Assembly: GCF_002210435.1 (NCBI RefSeq)
Contig: NZ_MZMV01000006.1
Coordinates: forward strand, 62,001 to 126,000
Source of the DNA: Micromonospora wenchangensis
GTDB taxonomy: Bacteria > Actinomycetota > Actinomycetes > Mycobacteriales > Micromonosporaceae
Direction of reading: 5' to 3'
DNA length: 64,000 nucleotides
The position numbers and the translations under genes are program-made. Shown here in pieces: positions 47,256-57,255 of this stretch. Within the stretch, counting starts at the first letter, position 1; every line of letters begins with the position of its first letter. Below the pieces are notes generated by a model that saw nothing but the letters and a program-made list of their open reading frames with translations, did not search any database and was not told the DNA's origin.

Positions 47256-48791
47256 TCAGGAGGCGGTGCAGACCGGGGTCAGGCCGGTGGCGGCCCCGGT
47301 GCCCTGGAAACCGAACTCGGTGTACTGGCCGGCGGCGACCGAGCCGTTGTAGCTGACGTTGCTGAACTGGATGCTGCCGCTGGTGCCGGTGCGGTTGGCG
47401 TTCCACACGCCGGTGACCGCGGCGCCCGACGGCAGGGTGAGCTGGACGTTCCAGCCCTGGATCGGCGCGCTGCCGGCGGTGACCCGGACGGTGGCGACGA
47501 AACCGCCGGTCCAGGAGTTCAACGACACCGTGGCCGTGCAGCCGGACGTCGGCGGCGGCGTGGTCGGCGGCGGAGTCGTCGGCGGCGGGGTGGTGGGGGG
47601 CGGAGTGGTCGGCGGCGGGGTGGTGGGCGGCGGCGTCGTCGGGGGCGGGGTGGTCGGCGGCGGCGTGGTGGTCGGCGGGGTGGTGCTCCGGCCCTTGTTC
47701 AGCTCGTCGAGGACGGCGTAGTACGCCGCCTTCTTCTGGTAGTTGCCGTTGCCGCCGGTGAACAGCAGGCCCCGCTCGGAGGAACGCCACGACTCGCTGT
47801 CGGAGATGCCCCAGACGGTGATGCCGGTGCACTTAGCGACGTTCAGGCAGGCCCGGACGACCTTGCGGTAGTTGTCCGCCTGGCCGGCGCCGATGTCGTT
47901 GTTGCTCAGGTCGTCGTCGATGTCGACCTCGGACAGGTGCACCTCGACGCCGAGGTCGGCGAAGCGCTGGATGTTGGCCTGGAGGTCGTTGCTGATGATG
48001 CTGTTCGGGTTGTCGTTGAAGTGCGACTGGAACCCGACGCAGTCGATGTACTGGCGGTAGGTCCGCACGATGTCGTACAGCGCGTTGGCCTTGCGGTTGG
48101 GGCCACCGCCCTGGACGGTCAGCCCCTCGACGTCGTAGTCGTTGATGCAGAGCTTGGTGGAGTAGCCGCCGGCCTGCACGACCTGCTTGGCCCGGATGAA
48201 CGAGTCCCGGATGACGTCGGTGTCCCCGGCGTCGAAGAAGTCGCCGTCGCCGTTGGCGTCCCGGTTCATGGTGTGCGGCCACTGGTTGCGGCGGCGGCCG
48301 GTGTTGTTGTCCTCCAGCGCCTCGTTGACCACGTCCCAGTAGGCGATCTTGCTGCCCCAGCGGTTGATGGCGTTGCCGATGAAGGTGTTCAGCGTGGCCT
48401 GGCTGGCCCCCTGGAGCGCGCCGGCCTGCGAGTGCCACACCAGGGTGTGCCCCCGGACCAGCATGCCGTTGCTCTGCGCGTGGTTGACCAGTTGGTCCGC
48501 GCCGCTGGTGTTCTGCAGCCCACCGCTCGACGTGGCGATCCGGTCGGGCTTCATGTCGTTCTCGGGGGTCAGCTGGCCGAATTCCTGACCGAGGATCGGG
48601 TAGAGCCGGTTCGGTGAGGACGCGGTGCCGAAGAACAGCCCGGCCTTGGCCGCCGCGGCCCGCAGCGTGGTCTCGGCGGCGACGGCCGGGGTGCCGGACT
48701 GGACCGCCACCGCGCCACCGACCAGCAGCAACACCGCCGCCGGCAAGGCTGTTCTGCTCACTATCCTGCGTCGCCTCAGGCTGCTGCCCAC
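47256..48791 (-). CDS. Secreted GH10 endo-1,4-beta-xylanase with CBM2
   Basis: A 511-residue exported xylan-degrading enzyme. Residues 1-40 are a signal peptide (VGSSLRRRRIVSRTALPAAVLLLVGG, cleavage near PAVAAE). GH10 domain 42-345: acid/base Glu157 in WDVVNEAL, nucleophile Glu288 in HLSEVDID, with LTPENDMK and GHTLVWHSQ as further family motifs. A linker of repeated TTPPP units (350-400) leads to a CBM2 domain (402-511, CTATVSLNSWTGGFVATVRVTAGSAPIQGWNVQLTLPSG, terminal Cys pair). The start is GTG 48791 behind GAGGAGGG. No transporter for xylo-oligomers lies nearby. The promoter region has a repeated TTNCGGAAA. Confidence 0.96.
   Translation of the reverse strand: MGSSLRRRRIVSRTALPAAVLLLVGGAVAVQSGTPAVAAETTLRAAAAKAGLFFGTASSPNRLYPILGQEFGQLTPENDMKPDRIATSSGGLQNTSGADQLVNHAQSNGMLVRGHTLVWHSQAGALQGASQATLNTFIGNAINRWGSKIAYWDVVNEALEDNNTGRRRNQWPHTMNRDANGDGDFFDAGDTDVIRDSFIRAKQVVQAGGYSTKLCINDYDVEGLTVQGGGPNRKANALYDIVRTYRQYIDCVGFQSHFNDNPNSIISNDLQANIQRFADLGVEVHLSEVDIDDDLSNNDIGAGQADNYRKVVRACLNVAKCTGITVWGISDSESWRSSERGLLFTGGNGNYQKKAAYYAVLDELNKGRSTTPPTTTPPPTTPPPTTPPPTTPPPTTPPPTTPPPTTPPPTTPPPTSGCTATVSLNSWTGGFVATVRVTAGSAPIQGWNVQLTLPSGAAVTGVWNANRTGTSGSIQFSNVSYNGSVAAGQYTEFGFQGTGAATGLTPVCTAS
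47550..47690 (-). repeat. Coding microsatellite for TTPPP linker
   Basis: Tandem units near GGCGGCGGGGTGGTC (coding TTPPP) repeated about eight times. A flexible linker between catalytic and cellulose/xylan-binding domains; such tracts vary in length between strains. Confidence 0.8.
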
Positions 48792-50782
<1,991 letters not shown>

Positions 50783-50788
50783 CCGCTG

Positions 50789-50830
50789 CCGGCCCGCCCG
50801 TGCCGGGAACACCCGGCACGAGCGGGCCGG
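50789..50830 (+). terminator. Strong hairpin after FAD monooxygenase
   Basis: CCGGCCCGC, one mismatch, CGTGCCGGG, loop AACA, then the full complement: 18 pairs with a single C-A mismatch. Separates the monooxygenase from the CapK-like operon. Confidence 0.8.
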
Positions 50831-50841
50831 GGCGGCCGACC

Positions 50842-50855
50842 GAGTAGGAATACTC
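50842..50855. promoter_or_regulatory. Operator-like inverted repeat before CapK-like operon
   Basis: GAGTA, GGAA, TACTC, followed by CAGGTACC. About 60 bp before the operon start, in locally AT-richer DNA. Regulator unknown. Confidence 0.45.
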
Positions 50856-50914
50856 AGGTACCCACCGCATCCGGCCTCAGGACCCGGCGCGCCGGCCCGG
50901 ACAGAGTGGTCGGC

Positions 50915-52492
50915 ATGGCCGAGCTACCGCACCGACCCGTCGCCCTGCGTACCGTCGAATCGCCGTTACCGGCCGTGGTGGCGCACGGCCGGCAGGTCGG
51001 CCTGGGGGCCCTCGGCCGCGCGGTGGCCGCGCTGGGCCGGCTCGCCGCCCGGCACCCCGCCGGCTGGCGCTGGACGGCCCGGCGGCACCACCCGGCGCTG
51101 GACGCGTTGGCCGCCGCGCACGCCCGCGCGGTGTGCGCCCGGGCCGCCCGGCAGGTCCCCGCCTACCGCGCCTTCCTGCAGGCCCGCCCGGCGGGCGTAC
51201 GCCGCCGGCTCACCGACTTCCCCGAGACCGACAAACGCAGCTACGTGCTGGCGCACGACGCCGCCGCCCGGTGCCGGCACGGGCGGCTGCCCACCCGGGG
51301 GGTGGTCGTCGACGAGTCCGCCGGCTCGGCCGGGCAGCCGTTCAACTGGCCGCGCGGCGCACGGGAACTGCACGCCGTGCACCGGGACATCGCCGGCTAC
51401 ACCGGACTGGTCTTCCCGATGCGCCGGCCGTTCGTCATCAACGCCTACTCGATGGGGGCCTGGGCGACCGGGACGACCACCGGCGCGGCGATGGCCCGGA
51501 TCGCGGTGGTGAAGAACACCGGCCCCGACCTCGGGAAGATCATCGACACTCTGCGGGAGTTCGGCCCCGACTTCGACTACCTGGTGACCGCCTACCCGCC
51601 GTTCCTCAAGCACCTGCGCGACCGGCTCGACGCCGAGGGTTTCCCCTGGTCGCGGTACCGCGTCGCGGCCAGCTGCGGCGGGGAGGCGATGACCGAGGCG
51701 CTGCGCGACTACCTGGAGCAACGCTTCACCCTCGTCCGGTCGGCGTACGGGGCGTCGGACCTGAGCATCGGCATCGGCGCGGAGACCCGGTTCACCGTGT
51801 GGCTGCGCCGCCGTCTGCAGACCGACCGGGGGCTGCGCGACGCCCTGCTCGGCACCGACGAGCAACGGCTGCCGATGGTGTTCCAGTACAACCCGTTCGC
51901 CACCTACCTGGAGACCAACGAGCGACGGGAACTGCTCTGCACGGTCACCGGGGACGTGCTCCAGCCCCGGCTGCGCTACAACGTCGGGGACGAGGCGCTG
52001 CTCGTGTCGTACCAGCGGGCCGTCGAGCTGGTCTGCGCCGACCCGGTACGCCGGGCCGAGCTGCGCACCGCGCTCGCCGCCGAACGGATGACCCTGCCGC
52101 TGCTGCTGCTGTTCGGCCGCAGCGACTCCACCATCTCCTACCTCGGCGCGAACCTCTACCCGCAGGACGTCGAGTACGGCCTCTACGTCGGCAACCCGTA
52201 CGCCGCCGAGATCAGCCGGTTCTGCCTGGCCCTCGTCGAGGACGCGACGCTGGAGAGCCGACCGGTGATCCACCTCGAACTGCGCCGCCCGCTGACCGCC
52301 CCGCAACGCGCCGCGCTCGCCGACGCGTGCCGCCTCGGCGTCCGCCGCCACCTGACCTCCGTCTCCCGCGACTTCGCGCAGTCCCTGGTGGAGGACTCCA
52401 CCGCCGGTGACCTGCGGGTCGAGCTGCACGAGCCCGGCACCGGCCCGTTCGCCGGCCAACAGAAGATCAAGAACAGCTACCTGGTGAGGTGA
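50915..52492 (+). CDS. CapK/PaaK-like adenylate-forming enzyme
   Basis: A 525-residue protein of the phenylacetate-CoA ligase/coenzyme-F390-synthetase (CapK) branch of adenylate-forming enzymes. DESAGSAGQPFNWPRG near 135 is the variant phosphate loop (SSGTTGxP in PaaK), FGPDFDYLVTAYPPFLKHL near 215, SCGGEAMTEALRDYLEQRF near 250, and SAYGASDLSIGIGAE near 275 the A5-like motif; LRYNVGDEALLV, FGRSDSTISYLGANLYPQDVEYGLY is the hinge and Asp motif. It should activate a carboxylic acid with ATP; the final acceptor (CoA, carrier or amine) is open. ATG 50915. Codon 18 is TTA. First of four overlapping genes. Confidence 0.8.
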   Translation: MAELPHRPVALRTVESPLPAVVAHGRQVGLGALGRAVAALGRLAARHPAGWRWTARRHHPALDALAAAHARAVCARAARQVPAYRAFLQARPAGVRRRLTDFPETDKRSYVLAHDAAARCRHGRLPTRGVVVDESAGSAGQPFNWPRGARELHAVHRDIAGYTGLVFPMRRPFVINAYSMGAWATGTTTGAAMARIAVVKNTGPDLGKIIDTLREFGPDFDYLVTAYPPFLKHLRDRLDAEGFPWSRYRVAASCGGEAMTEALRDYLEQRFTLVRSAYGASDLSIGIGAETRFTVWLRRRLQTDRGLRDALLGTDEQRLPMVFQYNPFATYLETNERRELLCTVTGDVLQPRLRYNVGDEALLVSYQRAVELVCADPVRRAELRTALAAERMTLPLLLLFGRSDSTISYLGANLYPQDVEYGLYVGNPYAAEISRFCLALVEDATLESRPVIHLELRRPLTAPQRAALADACRLGVRRHLTSVSRDFAQSLVEDSTAGDLRVELHEPGTGPFAGQQKIKNSYLVR

Positions 52493-52494
52493 CC

Positions 52495-52935
52495 ATGCGT
52501 ACCCGTGACTTCTCCCGTGCCCCCGCGCAGGCCCGCGCCGGCGCCATGTTCATCGGCGGCACCCGCTACACCAACCCGCTGGTGCTGCTGCGGCTCGCCC
52601 CCTCCTGGTTCCGGATGCTGCGCGACATGCGCCGGATGAACGGCTACTGCTGGCACACCGTCTACTGGCAGTTCCCGCTGACCCTCGGCACCATCGCGTT
52701 CTTCACCGACCGCGACGCGATGCTGCGCTTCGCCCGCACCCGGCACCATCGCCGGCTGATGGTCTGGCTGACCGACGGCACCCGCAACGCCACCGCCGGC
52801 TTCATCCGGCTCTACACCGCCAGCCCCGACGGCTACTCCAACGGCACCTGGCGGGCCGAGGGCCCCGAGATGGGTCACATCGACACCTTCACCCCGCTGG
52901 GCGCGGAGACGACCGGGCCGGCGGTACGCCGATGA
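52495..52935 (+). CDS. Conserved-looking hypothetical protein, 146 aa
   Basis: Not assigned to a family with certainty. The chain is rich in Trp, Arg, Met and aromatic residues: GAMFIGGTRYTNPLVLLRLAPSWFRMLRDMRRMNGYCWHTVYWQFPLTLGTIAFFTDRDAMLRFARTRHHRRLMVWLTDG. The alternation of strand and helix with HTVYWQ and FFTDRDAMLRFAR recalls dimeric alpha-beta-barrel (ABM, DUF3291-like) proteins, which bind haem or small aromatics. ATG 52495 has GGTGAGGTGA and follows the CapK-like stop by two bases; its stop overlaps the GNAT start (ATGA). Its position inside a tight operon implies a role in the same pathway. Confidence 0.6.
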   Translation: MRTRDFSRAPAQARAGAMFIGGTRYTNPLVLLRLAPSWFRMLRDMRRMNGYCWHTVYWQFPLTLGTIAFFTDRDAMLRFARTRHHRRLMVWLTDGTRNATAGFIRLYTASPDGYSNGTWRAEGPEMGHIDTFTPLGAETTGPAVRR

Positions 52936-54020
52936 GCCCCGCCCGGCACCGGTTCACCCGGGTCACCGACCGGCGCGGCCTGCGGCAGTTCCTGGCCTTC
53001 GGCGACCGGCTCTACGCCGGCGAACCCCGCCACGTGCCCACCGGCCGTCAGCAGATCCGCCGCTGGTGGCGCGACGGCGTACCGCTGTACCTGCTGCGCG
53101 ACGCCGCCGGCACGGTCGTCGGCCGGACCACCCTGCACACCGACGCGGACTTCGACGCCAAGCTCGGCCGCCGCTGCCAGCTCTTCGGGCTCACCGAGTT
53201 CACCGAGCCGGCGGCGAAGCCGCTGTTCGACGCGATCACCGCGCACGCCGGCACCGACCGGGACCTGCTGTTCGGCCCGGTGGCGCTGCTACCCAACCAG
53301 GCCGGCGGCGTGATCACCTCCGGGCACGCCGAGCGGGGCTTCGTCGACAGCGCCTGGAACCCGCCGTGGTACCCGACCGCCTACGAGGCGTACGGGTTCG
53401 TCCGCCGGTTCGAGGCCGACACCTGGATCTGCCCCGTGCCCGCCCCGCCGGAGCCGGTCCCGCCGGTGCACGTCGACCCGGACGGCGCGCGGATCGCACT
53501 GCACCGGGGCGACGTACGCCGCCTCGACGAACAGCTCGACCTGCTGCGCGGGATGCTCAACGCCTCCTTCGCCCAGCTCGGCTACTACACGCCGATCTCC
53601 GCCGCTCAGCTACGGCGGCAGACCGACGGGCTGGCGTACCTGCTGGACGAGTCGCTGCTGCTCTACCTGACCCGCGACGGCGAGCCGGTAGCGTTCGTGC
53701 TCTGCGTACCCGACATCAGCGAGTTCCTGATCACCGTCCGGGGCGACCTGCACCTGCTCAACCAGGCCCGGTTGCTCGCCGCCCGCCGCCGCTACCGCCG
53801 GGAGGCGGTGCTGATCGTCAAGGGGGTGCTCCCGCAGCACCAGGGACGCGGCTACCAGCGGCTGCTCTCCACCCACCTGCACCGCAACCTGTACGACGGG
53901 GGTTACACCACACTGCGCAGCACCTACGTCGAGCGGGACAACGCCGCCTCGGCCGCCCAGTACCGCCGCCTCGGCGGTCGCCCGCTGCACGGGTACACCT
54001 TCTACGCCAGGGAGCGCTGA
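52932..54020 (+). CDS. GNAT-family N-acyltransferase
   Basis: A 362-residue protein with a C-terminal GNAT fold: VLIVKGVLPQHQGRGYQRLLSTHLHRNL is the acyl-CoA phosphate loop (Q-G-R-G-Y) and TTLRSTYVERDNAASAAQYRRLGGRPLHGYTFYARE the following strand-helix. The N-terminal half is also GNAT-like (TRVTDRRGLRQFLAFGDRLYAGEPRHVPT, LFGLTEFTEPAAKPLFDAI), so a duplicated fold is likely, as in the larger two-domain GNATs related to those of natural-product amine acylation. ATG 52932 overlaps the preceding stop. Its joining to an acyl-activating enzyme suggests amide formation on an amine, with the acid from the CapK-like enzyme. Confidence 0.8.
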   Translation: MSPARHRFTRVTDRRGLRQFLAFGDRLYAGEPRHVPTGRQQIRRWWRDGVPLYLLRDAAGTVVGRTTLHTDADFDAKLGRRCQLFGLTEFTEPAAKPLFDAITAHAGTDRDLLFGPVALLPNQAGGVITSGHAERGFVDSAWNPPWYPTAYEAYGFVRRFEADTWICPVPAPPEPVPPVHVDPDGARIALHRGDVRRLDEQLDLLRGMLNASFAQLGYYTPISAAQLRRQTDGLAYLLDESLLLYLTRDGEPVAFVLCVPDISEFLITVRGDLHLLNQARLLAARRRYRREAVLIVKGVLPQHQGRGYQRLLSTHLHRNLYDGGYTTLRSTYVERDNAASAAQYRRLGGRPLHGYTFYARER

Positions 54021-54994
54021 TGGACCACGACGCGTTCCGCGCCCTCGAACCGTGGTGCTGGCGGGCACCGAGCGCGCACAACACCCAGCCGTGGCGGCTG
54101 CGCTACGAACCCGACGCGATCCGGATCGGCTGGGACCCCGCCCACACCCTGCCCGTCGGCGACCCCACCGGCCGGGACCTGCGGCTGTCCCTCGGCGCGT
54201 TCGTCGAAACCTGCCTGGTCGTCGCGGCCGACGCCGGCCTGCGGCTGGAGTACGTCGCCGACCACGACGAACAGCACAGGTGGGTGGGTTCGCTGCGGCC
54301 CGCGCCCGAGCGTTACCCGACGCCGTTCCGCACCAGCGACGTGTGGGACCGCCGGACCGATCGGGGCACCCTCACCGGGGCGGTGGACCCGGAGACCCTG
54401 ACCGCGCTGGAGGCGGTCGCCCGCCCGGCCGGCGGCGCCGTGCGGGCCGTGCCGGACGCCGGCCGGCTCGGCACCCTGCTGCGCACCGCCGACCGCCGGC
54501 AGTACGCCGACCCGGCGGTCGTCGCCGAACTGCGGCAATGGCTGCGGCTGGACCCGACACATCCGGGTTACCACGCCGACGGGCTGACCGACAGGTGCCT
54601 CGTCCTGTCGCGTCCCGCCGCCGTCGGGCTGCGCGCGGCACTGGCCGGGTACCCGGTGCTGCGCCCGCTGGGCCTGCCGCGACTGCTCGCCGCCGCCGGG
54701 GGCGACCCCCTCGCCCTCGGCGGCACCGTGCTGGTCCTGATCGCCCCGGACCACCTCGACCCGCCCGGCCAGGTCGAGTTCGGACGGGTGCTGCTGCGGG
54801 CCTGGCTGACCCTGCACACGGCGGGCCTGGCCGCCCACCCGCTGAGCCAGCTCATCGACGTCCCCGCCACTCGGGCGGCGCTCGGTGCGCTGCTCGACGT
54901 CGCGCCGCAGCGCCTGCTGCACGTCACCCGGGTCGGCCGGCCCACCCGCCCCGCACCCCGCTCGGCCCGCCGGGTCGCTGCCGGTCGGGCCTGA
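54020..54994 (+). CDS. Acg-type nitroreductase-fold protein
   Basis: A 324-residue member of the flavin nitroreductase superfamily, Acg-like branch. WRAPSAHNTQPWRLRY near residue 14 is the N-terminal FMN motif (S-x-H-N-x-Q-P), DLRLSLGAFVETCLVVAADAGLRLE the next helix, DRRTDRGTLTGAVDPE near 110, and the LLRAWLTLHTAGLAAHPLSQLIDVP near 260 the C-terminal FMN-phosphate region. Acg-like proteins often have a closed flavin site without clear enzyme activity; others oxidise or reduce natural-product intermediates. ATG 54020 overlaps the GNAT stop (TGATG). It ends the CapK-like operon, convergent with a methyltransferase. Confidence 0.8.
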   Translation: MDHDAFRALEPWCWRAPSAHNTQPWRLRYEPDAIRIGWDPAHTLPVGDPTGRDLRLSLGAFVETCLVVAADAGLRLEYVADHDEQHRWVGSLRPAPERYPTPFRTSDVWDRRTDRGTLTGAVDPETLTALEAVARPAGGAVRAVPDAGRLGTLLRTADRRQYADPAVVAELRQWLRLDPTHPGYHADGLTDRCLVLSRPAAVGLRAALAGYPVLRPLGLPRLLAAAGGDPLALGGTVLVLIAPDHLDPPGQVEFGRVLLRAWLTLHTAGLAAHPLSQLIDVPATRAALGALLDVAPQRLLHVTRVGRPTRPAPRSARRVAAGRA

Positions 54995-55026
54995 CCGGCC
55001 CGGAGGTCGGCGGCGGCCCGACGTGG

Positions 55027-55815
55027 TCAGGCCGGATTGGCCGGGGCGCGACCGCTGATCTGCACGAAGGGGAAGCCGTTGACGACCACCCGGGGGTCGT
55101 CGAGGGCGGCCATCGTCGCGGTGAGGTCGGCGTCGGTCACCCCGTGGGTCAGCAGGGCGGCCCGGAGCTGGGGAATGCCGGCCCGCAGCAACCGGCAGCC
55201 CGGGTCGCCGCCCCGCCACTGGTCTGCTGTGGTGCCCGACCGCACGTCGGTCAGCCCCGCGTCGACGAAGACGGCGGGGGCCCGCCGCGCCCACCCCGTG
55301 TCGAGGCCCCGCGCGGTCAGCGTCGCCACGTGGGCGGCCAGGTAACGGATCAGCAGGTCGGCGGTTGCCGCGTCGGGTGCGTCGGCGACGAAGTCGGCGG
55401 GCGGGTGGGCGAACTCGCCGATCAGCAGCGCGCCGCCGGGCCGCAGCGCGGCGACCATCCGCCGCAGCGCCTCCTCCCGGCGGGGCAGGTGGCCGAGGAC
55501 CAGCCGGGCGTGCACCAGGTCGAAGGTGCCGGGTGGTTGGTCGGTGACGATGTCCTCGCGGCGCACGACGAGGCCGGGCCGGGCCGGGATGTGCTGCGGG
55601 GCGATGTCCGTGGCGACCACCTCGGCGGCCCGTCCGGCCAGCCAGAGCGCGATGCTGCCGGCCCCGGCGGCCACCTCCAGGCAGCGTCGGCCGGTCAACT
55701 CGCCGAGTTCGGTGAGGGCGGCCCGGGTCGGTCCGTCCAGCAGGCCCGCCAGCGCGTCGTGGTGCGCGGTGGCCTGGTCGCTGGCGTTGTCGAAGGAGTA
55801 GCCCTGCGTGTCCAC
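55027..55815 (-). CDS. SAM-dependent methyltransferase
   Basis: A 262-residue class I methyltransferase of the UbiE/Methyltransf_25 look. CLEVAAGAGSIALWLAG near 50 is motif I, VVATDIAP the acidic motif, PPGTFDLVHARLVLGHLPRREEALRRMVAALRPGGALLIGEFA covers motifs II to IV. The C-terminal 90 residues are the substrate part. The start is GTG 55815 in front of VDTQGYSFDNASDQATAHH; the frame runs on to 55911 without coding signs. It stands divergent from the Rieske oxygenase and convergent with the nitroreductase. Substrate unknown; a role with the oxygenase is possible. Confidence 0.85.
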   Translation of the reverse strand: MDTQGYSFDNASDQATAHHDALAGLLDGPTRAALTELGELTGRRCLEVAAGAGSIALWLAGRAAEVVATDIAPQHIPARPGLVVRREDIVTDQPPGTFDLVHARLVLGHLPRREEALRRMVAALRPGGALLIGEFAHPPADFVADAPDAATADLLIRYLAAHVATLTARGLDTGWARRAPAVFVDAGLTDVRSGTTADQWRGGDPGCRLLRAGIPQLRAALLTHGVTDADLTATMAALDDPRVVVNGFPFVQISGRAPANPA

Positions 55816-55904
55816 CCGGCCATCGTGCCGCACGACCCGCAGCCGCGGCGCCCCGGTCGGGCGACGTCCGCCGCGTTCCCGGTCGGCGGTGTGCCGCCAC
55901 CCGT

Positions 55905-55921
55905 CTTCCACTGGACGGAAG
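55905..55921. promoter_or_regulatory. Inverted repeat before Rieske operon
   Basis: CTTCC, ACTGGAC, GGAAG. IclR-type proteins bind sites with a TTCC-x-GGAA core, and an IclR gene closes this operon, so this is a candidate operator. Confidence 0.4.
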
Positions 55922-55996
55922 GCGTGGTCCCCGGCGGCGGCCCCGGACGCGATGATTCGTCTCCGTCGATGGTCAGCCCGCGAGGAGGTCGTGCGG

Positions 55997-57040
55997 ATGG
56001 AGTTCGCCCGGGACCAGTGGTACGTGGCGGCCCACGGCGTCGAGGTCGGCCGGGACCTGCTCGCCCGTACCGTGCTCGGTGAGCCGTTGGTGCTCTACCG
56101 CACCGGCGCGGGGGAGGCGGTGGCGCTCGCCGACCGGTGCGTGCACCGGCGTTTCCCGCTGTCGCAGAGCCGCCTCGACGGCGACACCGTCGTCTGCGGC
56201 TACCACGGCTTCACCTACGACCCCACCGGAGCCTGCGTCTTCGTCCCCGGCCAGCAGCGGATTCCGCGTACCGCGCGGGTCGCGGCGTACCCGGTGGTGG
56301 AGCAGGACTCCCTCGTCTGGGTGTGGATCGGCGACCGGGAGCGCGCCGACCCGGCCACGATCCCCCGCGCGCCGTGGCTGGCCGACCCCCGGTACGCGGT
56401 GGTCCGCGGCATGGCCCCGCTGGACGCCCGCTACGGCCTGCTGGTGGACAACCTGATGGACCTGTCCCACGAGACCTACCTGCACGGCGGCTACATCGGC
56501 ACGCCGGAGGTGGCGGACACCCCGATCACCACCGAGGTGGACGAGGACCGGGGTGTGGTGCACGTCAGCCGGCACATGGACGACGCCGAGTGCCCGCCGT
56601 TCTACGCCCGCTCGACAGGCATCCAGGGCCGGATCACCCGCTGGCAGGACATCGAGTACCACCCGCCGTGCCTCTACCTGCTGCACAGCCGGATCGCCCC
56701 GCAGGGGGTCTATCCACCCGCCGAGGGCGAGGACAGCGCCGCCTTCCACGCCGAGATCGTCTACGCCATCACCCCGTCGACCGCGCACAGCACGTACGAC
56801 TTCTGGGCGGTGGCGCGGGACTTCGCGGTCGACGACGAGTCGGTCAGCGCGTACCTGCACCAGAGCAACCACACGGTGGTGATGCAGGACGTCGCGGCGT
56901 TGAACGTCCTGGAGCGGGTGATCGCCGCCGAACCGGAGCGGTACCAGGAGCTGAGCATCAACATCGACACCGGTGGGCTGGCCGCCCGGCGGCTGCTGGC
57001 CCGGCTGGTCGGGTCGGGGACGGTGGGAGCGCCCCGGTGA
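55997..57040 (+). CDS. Rieske non-haem iron oxygenase (vanillate-demethylase-like)
   Basis: A 347-residue oxygenase subunit. The Rieske [2Fe-2S] cluster is bound by Cys48/His50 (RCVHRRFPL) and Cys67/His70 (VVCGYHGFTYD). The mononuclear iron site lies in VDNLMDLSHETYLHGGYIG near 150-170, with the His-x-x-x-x-His pair. The size and RFPLSQ context match aromatic O-demethylases such as VanA and related ring hydroxylases that work with a single reductase. ATG 55997 is eight bases after AGGAGG. The 72-aa gene and the reductase follow with GTGA overlaps. Substrate probably an aromatic acid or methoxy-acid. Confidence 0.9.
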   Translation: MEFARDQWYVAAHGVEVGRDLLARTVLGEPLVLYRTGAGEAVALADRCVHRRFPLSQSRLDGDTVVCGYHGFTYDPTGACVFVPGQQRIPRTARVAAYPVVEQDSLVWVWIGDRERADPATIPRAPWLADPRYAVVRGMAPLDARYGLLVDNLMDLSHETYLHGGYIGTPEVADTPITTEVDEDRGVVHVSRHMDDAECPPFYARSTGIQGRITRWQDIEYHPPCLYLLHSRIAPQGVYPPAEGEDSAAFHAEIVYAITPSTAHSTYDFWAVARDFAVDDESVSAYLHQSNHTVVMQDVAALNVLERVIAAEPERYQELSINIDTGGLAARRLLARLVGSGTVGAPR

Positions 57041-57255
57041 GCCCCGGGGCCGACGCACCAGGCGGGGGCCGGGTCTACCGGGTCCACTGGGTGCCGGGCA
57101 CCGACACCCTGCGCGGCATCTGCCACTGCGGCGCGCAGCGGCTCGCCGAGGAGCCGGTCGCGTTGTGGCAGTGGCTGCTCGACCATCCGCGGGGCCACCA
57201 CCTCCCGACCGTGCCGGCGGCCGACCCGACCGGTCGACAGGCGGTGCCGGCGTGA
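57037..57255 (+). CDS. Small hypothetical protein in Rieske operon, 72 aa
   Basis: A 72-residue protein joined to both neighbours by GTGA overlaps. It reads VYRVHWVPGTDTLRGICHCGAQRLAEEPVALWQWLLDHPRGHH, with a Cys-His-Cys set and several His that could hold a metal or cluster. The pattern G-x-CHCGA looks like a short metal-binding module; the length is below that of a Rieske ferredoxin. I do not know its function. Perfect overlap on both sides argues that it is translated with the oxygenase and reductase and assists them. Confidence 0.7.
   Translation: MSPGADAPGGGRVYRVHWVPGTDTLRGICHCGAQRLAEEPVALWQWLLDHPRGHHLPTVPAADPTGRQAVPA

Noticed and set aside
47550..47690. Possible CRISPR-like or minisatellite repeat
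   Set aside because: Continuous in-frame units coding a TTPPP linker between xylanase and CBM2; no spacers.
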